In this document: positions 13,423 through 19,340 of the stretch, piece after piece
How positions within the stretch are numbered: position 1 is the stretch's first letter
How the letters are laid out: each line of letters begins with the position of its first letter
DNA from: CBDUXZ01 sp965371325 [NCBI: uncultured bacterium]
GTDB lineage: Bacteria > JAUYMQ01
Length of the DNA stretch: 19,340 bases
Reading direction: 5' to 3'
NCBI GenBank assembly: GCA_965371325.1
Contig: CBDUXZ010000001.1
Coordinates: 1-19,340 of the forward strand
The notes under the pieces: model-generated
Database searches by the model: none
What the model saw: only the letters and a program-made list of their open reading frames with translations
Told to the model about the DNA's origin: nothing
Translations under genes and position numbers: made by a program

Positions 13423-14877
13423 ATGAAATCTTCAGAGTACGCCTCCTATGATGGTCTCGGCCTCGCCGGGCTGATCGCCAAAGGAGAGGTCACGCCGACC
13501 GAGACGGTCGAGGCGGCGATTGAGCTGACCGAGAAACTGAATCCCGCGCTGAACGCCGTCATTCACAAACACTACGAGCGCGCCCGCGAGGAGGCGGGTG
13601 GCGCGTTGCCCGAGGGGCCGTTTCGGGGCGTGCCGTTTTTGCTGAAGGATCTCGGCGCCGGAAACCGTGCAGGCGATCCAAACCACTGGGGAACCCGTTT
13701 TCTGCGCGACGCCGACTTTCGTCCGCCGACGACTTCGTACCTGGTCGAGAAGTTCACGCGGGCCGGGCTCGTTGTCACCGGCCGCACGAACGTTCCCGAG
13801 CTAGGCGCCTGGGCATCGACCGAATCCCAAGCCTACGGCCCCTGCCGCAACCCCTACAACACCGAGCACTCGACCGGCGGTTCGAGCGGCGGCGCCGCCG
13901 CGGCCGTCGCCTCGGGAATAGTGCCGCTCGCACATGGCAGCGACGGGGGCGGCTCCATCCGGAACCCCGCCAGCCAGTGCGGGCTTGTCGGACTCAAGCC
14001 GACCCGCGGAAGAATTTCCCTCGGCCCCGATGGCGGGGAGTTCTGGGCGGGCATGGCCTTCGAGTTCGCGGTGACACGCAGCGTGCGCGACACCGCGGCG
14101 CTCCTCGACTGCGTCCACGGTATGATGCCGGGCGATCCCTACGGCGCGGTGCCGCCCGAGCGTCCCTATGCGCAGGAGGTGGGCGCTGAGCCGGGATCGC
14201 TGCGCGTCGGCCTGCTGTCGACCCACGAAGATGTGAGGGTGCACCCGGACTGCGTCGCGGCAGCCGAGGGGGCGGCCCGCCTGCTCGAGAGCCTTGGACA
14301 CAAAGTGGAAGCGTCGTATCCGGAGGAGCTCGCCACTTCGGTGCTCACCGAGCACGCCATTGCCGTCGTCGCGGCCAATCAGGCGCGCATGGTCGAACTC
14401 ATGGGCGGGCTGGTGGGGCGTGAGGTGGGGCCGGTAGACATGGACAGCGACAACTGGGCGGTGACGGAGCTGGGCCAGCACGTCACCGCAGGCCGCTACC
14501 TCGCCGCCATCGAGATCTATCACAGGTTCCAGCGACAGGTGGCTGCATGGTGGGCCGGCGGCTTCGACCTGCTCGTCACGCCGACGCTCACGGACCCGCC
14601 GCCCCCGATCGGCGAGTTCCTTCCGGACCCGGCGGCCCCCCTTGACGCATTCACGCGCTCGGGCCAGCTACTGACCTTCACGATTCCGTTCAACGTGACG
14701 GGCCAGCCGGCGATATCGCTGCCGCTTCACTGCAGCGACACGGGGCTACCGATCGGTGTGCAACTGGTCTCCGCCTTTGGGCGCGAAGACGTCCTCATCC
14801 GGGTCGCATCGCAGCTCGAGGAGGCCGTCAACTGGGGCAGCCGCCGGCCGTCGGTTCACGCCTCGAGCGCGGCTTGA
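13423..14877 (+). CDS. Amidase-signature hydrolase, NylA-like
   Basis: A 484-residue amidase of the Ser-cisSer-Lys family, which hydrolyses amide or cyclic amide bonds. Lys75 (VPFLLKDL), Ser154 in the TGGSSGG loop and the nucleophile Ser178 (HGSDGGGSIRNPAS) form the expected triad. The 24-residue spacing of the two serines matches fatty acid amide hydrolase. The overall pattern, including YDGLGLAGLIAKGEVTPTE, GLKPTRGRISLGPDG and PFNVTGQPAISLPL, closely recalls 6-aminohexanoate cyclic dimer hydrolase (NylA), though natural substrates are likely other amides. The ATG at 13423 is chosen because GAAGGAG lies 8 nt upstream; the frame is open from 13318. No signal peptide is seen. It is divergent from the CoA-transferase gene; together they could release and activate an acid. 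After its stop the same frame runs into a dehydrogenase remnant. Confidence 0.92.
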   Translation: MKSSEYASYDGLGLAGLIAKGEVTPTETVEAAIELTEKLNPALNAVIHKHYERAREEAGGALPEGPFRGVPFLLKDLGAGNRAGDPNHWGTRFLRDADFRPPTTSYLVEKFTRAGLVVTGRTNVPELGAWASTESQAYGPCRNPYNTEHSTGGSSGGAAAAVASGIVPLAHGSDGGGSIRNPASQCGLVGLKPTRGRISLGPDGGEFWAGMAFEFAVTRSVRDTAALLDCVHGMMPGDPYGAVPPERPYAQEVGAEPGSLRVGLLSTHEDVRVHPDCVAAAEGAARLLESLGHKVEASYPEELATSVLTEHAIAVVAANQARMVELMGGLVGREVGPVDMDSDNWAVTELGQHVTAGRYLAAIEIYHRFQRQVAAWWAGGFDLLVTPTLTDPPPPIGEFLPDPAAPLDAFTRSGQLLTFTIPFNVTGQPAISLPLHCSDTGLPIGVQLVSAFGREDVLIRVASQLEEAVNWGSRRPSVHASSAA

Positions 14878-14925
14878 AGGCAGAAGAATCGCCGGCATGG
14901 ACATGCGGGAGAAGAGGCCACGCCC

Positions 14926-15039
14926 ACGCAAACGGTCGTCATTAGCGGATTAGGCCGGGGGATCGGCCGCGAGGTGGCGAAACGCCTGGCCGCCGCCGAT
15001 CATACGATGGCCGGGTTCGACGTCGACGCGGCACGCCTC
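14926..15039 (+). pseudogene. Truncated short-chain dehydrogenase (SDR) N-terminal remnant
   Basis: Reading from about 14926, the plus strand encodes TQTVVISGLGRGIGREVAKR, then a stretch ending AGFDVDAARL. This is the first beta-alpha-beta unit of an SDR enzyme, with the glycine-rich GxxxGIG motif and an acidic residue after strand two. Only about 38 residues remain. Homology stops at about 15039, at the stop codon of the convergent acyl-CoA dehydrogenase gene (15038-15040), and the frame ends at 15061. In this frame no ATG, GTG or TTG lies between the amidase stop and the motif. The nearby ATGs at 14897 and 14903 are in another frame that ends at 14953, so the start is frameshifted or lost. 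It marks an old rearrangement or deletion behind the amidase gene. Confidence 0.7.
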
Positions 15040-16183
15040 AGTAGGACTCGGCCTTGGCGATGATCTCGTTCATGATCTCGCGGGTGCCGCCGCCGATGGG
15101 GTAGAGCCGCGCGTCGCGGTAGAGGCGCTCGACGACGGTCTCGCGCATGTAGCCGTAGCCGCCGTGGATCTGCACGGCCTGATCGCAGACCCAGGAGCAC
15201 ATGTCCGTCGTGGCGTTCTTGGCCTGGGCCGCGAGGAGGTTGGCCTCCTCGCCGTTCAAGTGGCGCATCACGCACTCGCCCGTGAGGGCGCGGCCCGCGG
15301 CAATGCGCGTTGACATGTCGGCGAGCTTGTGGCGCGTGACCTGAAAGCCGGTGAGGGGACGTCCGAAGGCCTCGCGCTCACGGGCGTACTTCCTGGCTTC
15401 ACGGTAAGCGAGCTCCGCGATCGCCACGCACTGACCGGCAATCCCGAGCCGTTCGGTGACGAAGTTCATCATGATGGCGAGGAAGCCCTGGTTCTCCTCC
15501 CCGATAAGATTAGCCACCGGAACGCGGCAATCCTCGAACGTCAGCTCCGCCGTGTCGCTGGCCCACCATCCGGTCTTGTGCAGCTTGCGCGAAACGGTGA
15601 AGCCTGGCGTACCGCGCTCTATCACGAGAAACGAGATGCCGCCGTGCTGCGGCCCGCCGGTGCGGACCGCAGTCGTGACAAAGTCGGCGCGGCAGCCGGA
15701 CGAAATGAAGGTTTTTGCGCCATTCACGATGTAGTGATCGCCGTCGCGCACGGCGCGCGTTTGCAGTGAGGCAACGTCGCTGCCGGCTCCCGGCTCCGTG
15801 ATCCCCAGCGCGGCTATCAACTTCCCCTCGAGAACCGGGCGCACGAAACGCTCCTTCTGCTCGGGGGTCCCCAGGCGGGCGATGGGCGGCAGAGCGATGC
15901 CGTGCGTGCCGAGCCCCACCGTTGTGCCGACGGACTTCCCGGCCAGGATCATCTCCTCGCCGGCCACCAAACCGTGCGTGAAGTTCCCTCCGGCTCCGCC
16001 AAGCTCCTCCGGATAGCTGAGGCCGAGGAGCCCGGCCTCGGCGGCTTTCTTGTACATCTCGCGCGGGAACTCCTCCGCCTCGTCCCACTCCGCCGCGTGG
16101 GGCTCTATCTCGGCGGCCGCAAAGCGCCGGATCTGCTTTCGGAGCTGCGCGTGATCCTCGGTTTCGAAGAAATACGTGCCCAT
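15038..16183 (-). CDS. Acyl-CoA dehydrogenase, isovaleryl/long-chain subtype
   Basis: A 381-residue FAD enzyme that would introduce a 2,3 double bond into an acyl-CoA, passing electrons to ETF. The family signatures ALGITEPGAGSDVASL (125-140) and QIHGGYGYMRE (338-348) are present. The usual catalytic Glu of the IYEGT motif is Gly365 here (PIGGGTREI). Instead Glu244 in NFVTERLGIAG sits where isovaleryl-CoA and long-chain acyl-CoA dehydrogenases carry their base, which places the enzyme in that subgroup. The ATG at 16183 has AGGAGG upstream. It follows the biotin carboxylase gene by 26 bp and is the third gene of the carboxylase operon. With a 3-methylcrotonyl-CoA carboxylase alongside, isovaleryl-CoA (leucine breakdown) is the likely substrate. 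A saturated acyl-CoA of other origin remains possible. Confidence 0.93.
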   Translation of the reverse strand: MGTYFFETEDHAQLRKQIRRFAAAEIEPHAAEWDEAEEFPREMYKKAAEAGLLGLSYPEELGGAGGNFTHGLVAGEEMILAGKSVGTTVGLGTHGIALPPIARLGTPEQKERFVRPVLEGKLIAALGITEPGAGSDVASLQTRAVRDGDHYIVNGAKTFISSGCRADFVTTAVRTGGPQHGGISFLVIERGTPGFTVSRKLHKTGWWASDTAELTFEDCRVPVANLIGEENQGFLAIMMNFVTERLGIAGQCVAIAELAYREARKYAREREAFGRPLTGFQVTRHKLADMSTRIAAGRALTGECVMRHLNGEEANLLAAQAKNATTDMCSWVCDQAVQIHGGYGYMRETVVERLYRDARLYPIGGGTREIMNEIIAKAESY

Positions 16184-16209
16184 CGGTCCCTCCTAAAAGT
16201 TTTCCCTTC

Positions 16210-18285
16210 TCACGGGGGAGCGTCCGCAGCTTCCAGGACAACCAGCACCTCATCGGGATCGACCATCTGACCGACCTCGACACGAACCTCGCTGACGATG
16301 CCCGAAGCGTGCGCAACGAGCTGGTGCTCCATTTTCATGGCCTCGAGGACGAGAAGCACGGCACCTTCTTCCACGCTGTCGCCCGCCGATACATTGACCT
16401 TGCGAATCACGCCCGTCATCGGGGCCACACATCCGCCGGCGAGCTCCTCCCCGCTCGAAGCACGGAAACGCGGGATTATTATCAGCTCCGAAGTGCCGCT
16501 CGTTCCGTGAACGAAGACACGCTCGCCTTCACGTACCACGCGGAACCGGCGGCGCACGCCATCCAGTTCCACCGTCAGGCCATCCCGGTCGAAGCCCGAT
16601 AGGACGGCTCGCACGGATCCTCCCGGCTCTCCCGTTTCGGGGTCATTTTGTCCGTTATCCCCGTTGCCGGCATCACCCTCGTCGCCTTCGGAGGCGCCTC
16701 GTTTGGCCTCGACTGCAAAGCTCCCGTCGGCGTTGGCGACGTAGTGCACCTCGATCAACTCTCCGTCCGCCTCGAAGCGTACATCCTGTGGACGCCAGCG
16801 ATTGTTCCGCCATCCGGAAGGAATGCCAGGCGGCAGCGGCCCTCCGTCCGCGCGCCGCTGCTCGTGTCCGTACAGCGCGGCGGCGACCGCGTTCAAACGC
16901 AGCGCCTCGGGATCGCTCCGTGGCTGGCGGGTCTCCGGGGGGAGGTGCTTTTCGATGAAGTGCGTATCGAGATCTCCCGCTGCGAAGACAGGATGCTCCA
17001 GCGCCGACAGGAGAAAATCACGGTTCGTCGTCACGCCGCCTACGGCGAGACGGCGGAGCCCATGGGCCAGTCGGACTGTTGCCTCGTCGCGCGTGGCGCC
17101 GTGGGCAATTACCTTGGCGAGCATCGGATCGTAGTGGACGCTGACTTCGGTTCCCGTCTCCACGCCGCTGTCGTAGCGAAGCCCCGGCAGCGCCGCTGGC
17201 TCCCAGAGGGCCACCCGGCCCGTGACGGGAAGGAAATCCTGCGCGGGATCCTCCGCGTAGAGCCGCGCCTCGATGGCGTGGCCCGTCAGGGAAAGCTGCG
17301 CCTGCGTGACCGGCAGGGGATGGCCCTCGGCGGTCCGGATCTGCATCTCTACGAGATCGAGGCCGGTCACGGCCTCGGTGACGGGATGCTCGACCTGAAG
17401 GCGCGTGTTCATCTCGAGGAAATAGAACTCACCCGATCCGTCAACAAGGAACTCCACCGTTCCCGCGCCGATGTAACCGATTGTCTTGCCGGCCGCGACG
17501 GCGGCCGCGCCGAGACGATCGCGGAGTTTCTCATCGACCCCCGGTGAAGGCGCCTCCTCGATGATCTTCTGGAAGCGCCTTTGAATGGAGCACTCACGCT
17601 CGAAGCAGTGGATAACGTGCCCCTGCACATCGCCGAAGATCTGGACCTCGATGTGACGGGGCGCCTCGAAGTAGCGCTCGACAAGCAGCGTGCCGTCACC
17701 GAACGACGCGGTGGCTTCCCGCCGGGCGCTGGCAAGGGCTTCATCGAGGGCCGCGAGGTCTTGCACGATGCGCATTCCCTTGCCGCCGCCGCCCGCCGAA
17801 GCCTTCAGCAGAACCGGCAGACCGATCTTCTCTACCCCCCGGGCGATCTCCTTGTCGGAGAGCCCCTCGGCGGTGAACCCCGGAATAACGGGCACGCCCG
17901 CCTTCGCCATGATGGCCTTTGCTTCTATCTTGCTCCCCATCTTCCGGATTGCTTCGACGGGCGGACCGATGAAGACCAGCCCCGACTGCTCGCACCGCTC
18001 GGCAAAGGACGCGTTCTCGGCGAGAAAGCCGTAGCCCGGATGAACGGCATCCGCACCTGTGGCGGAGGCGGCGGAAAGAATCTTGTCCGCGTCGAGGTAG
18101 GATTCAAGGCTGGGCGATGGACCGATCCGGACAGCCTCGTCTGCTTCACGGACATGCGGCGCATCGGCGTCGGCGTCGGAATAAACGGCGACGCTCGCGA
18201 TGCCCATCTCCCGCACAGTGCGTGTTATGCGGCGCGCAATCTCGCCGCGGTTGGCAACCAGAATTTTTCGAATTGAATTCATCAT
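16210..18285 (-). CDS. mccA: Acyl-CoA carboxylase biotin-containing alpha subunit (probable 3-methylcrotonyl-CoA carboxylase)
   Basis: A 691-residue subunit combining biotin carboxylase and biotin carrier domains. Biotin carboxylase (about 4-450) shows KILVANRGEIARR, the ATP-grasp loop GGGGKGM (165-171), ECSIQRRFQKIIEEAP (231-246) and EMNTRLQVEHPVTE (291-304). The C-terminal carrier domain has the biotinylated Lys651 in EAMKMEH. Between them, residues about 529-557 form a glycine- and acid-rich linker with repeated Gly-Asp/Asn-type residues, not usual in the family. The ATG at 18285 (or the next at 18282) lies 2 bp after the beta-subunit stop, so translation is coupled; the frame is open to 18309 inside the upstream gene. 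It carboxylates biotin with ATP and bicarbonate for transfer by the beta subunit. The beta partner points to methylcrotonyl-CoA; geranyl-CoA or other acyl-CoA is possible. Confidence 0.9.
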   Translation of the reverse strand: MMNSIRKILVANRGEIARRITRTVREMGIASVAVYSDADADAPHVREADEAVRIGPSPSLESYLDADKILSAASATGADAVHPGYGFLAENASFAERCEQSGLVFIGPPVEAIRKMGSKIEAKAIMAKAGVPVIPGFTAEGLSDKEIARGVEKIGLPVLLKASAGGGGKGMRIVQDLAALDEALASARREATASFGDGTLLVERYFEAPRHIEVQIFGDVQGHVIHCFERECSIQRRFQKIIEEAPSPGVDEKLRDRLGAAAVAAGKTIGYIGAGTVEFLVDGSGEFYFLEMNTRLQVEHPVTEAVTGLDLVEMQIRTAEGHPLPVTQAQLSLTGHAIEARLYAEDPAQDFLPVTGRVALWEPAALPGLRYDSGVETGTEVSVHYDPMLAKVIAHGATRDEATVRLAHGLRRLAVGGVTTNRDFLLSALEHPVFAAGDLDTHFIEKHLPPETRQPRSDPEALRLNAVAAALYGHEQRRADGGPLPPGIPSGWRNNRWRPQDVRFEADGELIEVHYVANADGSFAVEAKRGASEGDEGDAGNGDNGQNDPETGEPGGSVRAVLSGFDRDGLTVELDGVRRRFRVVREGERVFVHGTSGTSELIIIPRFRASSGEELAGGCVAPMTGVIRKVNVSAGDSVEEGAVLLVLEAMKMEHQLVAHASGIVSEVRVEVGQMVDPDEVLVVLEAADAPP

Positions 18286-18287
18286 CC

Positions 18288-19340
18288 TCACATGCGGAAC
18301 ACGCCCCACCGGGTTGTCCCCTCGATGGGGCCGGAATGGACTGCGGAGAGGGAGAGTCCGAGGACGGTCCGGGTATCGCGCGGATCGATGATCCCGTCGT
18401 CCCAGAGGCGCCCGGTGGCGAAGAAGGCGTCCGATTCTTTCGTGATCTGGCCCTCCACCATGGCCTTGATCTGCGCGTCTTCTTCCTCGTCGAAGGGAGT
18501 GCCCGCGCGCTCGGCCGCCTGCCGCCGCACGATGGAGAGAACACCGGCAAGCTGCGCCGGTCCCATCACCGCGATGCGGTGGTTGGGCCAGGTGAAGAGG
18601 AACCGCGGATCGTAGGCGCGCCCCGCCATGCCGTAGTTTCCCGCGCCATAGGAAGCGCCCAGCATGATCGTCAGGAGCGGAACGGTGCTGTTCGAGACGG
18701 CGTTGATGAGCTTGGCGCCATCCTTGATGATGCCCCTCTCCTCGTAGCGTTTTCCGACCATGAAGCCGGTGATGTTCTGAAGGAAGACGATCGGCGTGCT
18801 GGTCTGGTTGCAGAGCTGAATGAACTGCGCCCCTTTCTGCGAGGATTCGGAGAACAGGACGCCGTTGTTGGCGAGAATACCCACCGGGTACCCATGGATG
18901 TGTGCGTAACCCGTGACCAGCGTCGTTCCGTAAGTCGCCTTGAACTCGTGGAAGCGGGAGCCGTCGACGATGCGCGCGATGATCTCCTTCACATCGAAGG
19001 GCTGGCGCACGTCGTAGCTCGTAAGACCGAGGATCTCGTCCGGATCGTAGACCGGTTCTTCAACGGGAATCTGCTTCGACTTGCCAAGTTTGCGCCAGTT
19101 GAGCTGGGCGATGATGTCGCGCCCGATGCGAATAGCGTCCAGCTCGTCCGCCGCGATGTAGTCGGAAACGCCCGAAACACGGCTGTGCATCTCCGCGCCG
19201 CCCAGCTCCTCGTCCGTGCTCTCCTCGTGGATGGCCATCTTCACGAGCGGCGGTCCCCCCAGAAAGACCTTCGCCCGATCCTTCACCATGACGACGTAGT
19301 CGGACATGCCCGGCACGTAGGCGCCGCCGGCCGTGGAGGA
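18288..19340 (-). CDS. mccB: Acyl-CoA carboxylase beta subunit, C-terminal part (probable 3-methylcrotonyl-CoA carboxylase)
   Basis: The last 350 codons of a carboxyltransferase subunit; the gene runs off the window end. The frame is open to 19340, where it reads [17 protein letters not shown], so a GTG at 19316 is not a real start. Roughly a third of the protein (about 185 residues, judging from family length) is missing. [39 protein letters not shown] and the C-terminus [10 protein letters not shown] to WGVFRM closely follow methylcrotonyl-CoA carboxylase beta rather than propionyl-CoA carboxylase. It transfers the carboxyl group from biotin to the enoyl-CoA. It is the first visible gene of the operon with the alpha subunit and acyl-CoA dehydrogenase. 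The promoter is outside the window. Confidence 0.93.
   Translation of the reverse strand, partial: SSTAGGAYVPGMSDYVVMVKDRAKVFLGGPPLVKMAIHEESTDEELGGAEMHSRVSGVSDYIAADELDAIRIGRDIIAQLNWRKLGKSKQIPVEEPVYDPDEILGLTSYDVRQPFDVKEIIARIVDGSRFHEFKATYGTTLVTGYAHIHGYPVGILANNGVLFSESSQKGAQFIQLCNQTSTPIVFLQNITGFMVGKRYEERGIIKDGAKLINAVSNSTVPLLTIMLGASYGAGNYGMAGRAYDPRFLFTWPNHRIAVMGPAQLAGVLSIVRRQAAERAGTPFDEEEDAQIKAMVEGQITKESDAFFATGRLWDDGIIDPRDTRTVLGLSLSAVHSGPIEGTTRWGVFRM

Noticed and set aside
14881-15063. Stop-codon readthrough joining amidase and SDR fragment
   Set aside because: The fragment is in frame after the amidase TGA, but it is too short to form a domain and no recoding signal is visible; decay is simpler.

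Overview
The window looks like a piece of chromosome from a high-GC, Gram-negative, heterotrophic bacterium. The clues are a type II/IV prepilin, a HAMP-type inner-membrane protein, and a dense set of acyl-CoA catabolism genes with strong AGGAGG-type ribosome binding sites. The gene mix (class III CoA-transferase, crotonases, acyl-CoA dehydrogenase, biotin carboxylase, phytoene-desaturase-like oxidase, amidase) is typical of uncultured environmental lineages such as deltaproteobacteria-like or Tectomicrobia-like groups. That placement is an inference from gene content only. No rRNA, tRNA, CRISPR array or insertion sequence was seen.

Layout. (1) 180-2211, plus strand: a SAM-dependent methyltransferase overlapping a small multidrug-resistance (SMR) transporter, both visibly AT-richer than the rest, then a short MetE-like zinc methyltransferase. 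(2) 2212-2583: a 372-bp non-coding stretch with two inverted repeats. (3) 2584-3692, plus: a two-TM HAMP-like protein and a GspG/PilA-like prepilin. (4) 3749-5543, minus: two crotonase-family enzymes, divergent from a zinc-dependent MDR alcohol dehydrogenase (5675-6712, plus). (5) 11797 down to 6721, minus: a compact gene set comprising a retinol-saturase/CrtI-like FAD oxidoreductase, a QueG/RdhA-like iron-sulfur protein with a C-terminal SCP2-like domain, a TetR regulator translationally coupled to it (ATGA overlap), and an AhpD-like protein with a degenerate second half. Its upstream region carries two identical 21-bp repeats, 32 bp apart, each containing a TTGAG-N5-CTCAA palindrome and each exactly filling the 17-bp spacer of a candidate promoter. 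(6) 13197-11998, minus: a CaiB/BaiF CoA-transferase, divergent from a NylA-like amidase (13423-14877, plus). (7) 14926-15039: a decayed N-terminal fragment of a short-chain dehydrogenase, ending at the stop codon of the next operon. (8) 19340-15038, minus: a tight operon of acyl-CoA carboxylase beta subunit (5' end outside the window), biotin-carrying alpha subunit, and an isovaleryl/long-chain-type acyl-CoA dehydrogenase, which together suggest leucine (3-methylcrotonyl-CoA) catabolism.

How it fits together. Regions 4, 6 and 8 provide CoA activation, alpha-beta desaturation, carboxylation, hydration and alcohol oxidation for acyl-CoA breakdown. Region 5 is the most original part. It pairs a membrane-associated flavin oxidoreductase with a cobalamin/iron-sulfur-type reductase carrying a lipid-binding domain, under an apparently autoregulated TetR switch. 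It is a candidate for an undescribed lipid, isoprenoid or sterol redox pathway; its substrate cannot be read from the sequence.
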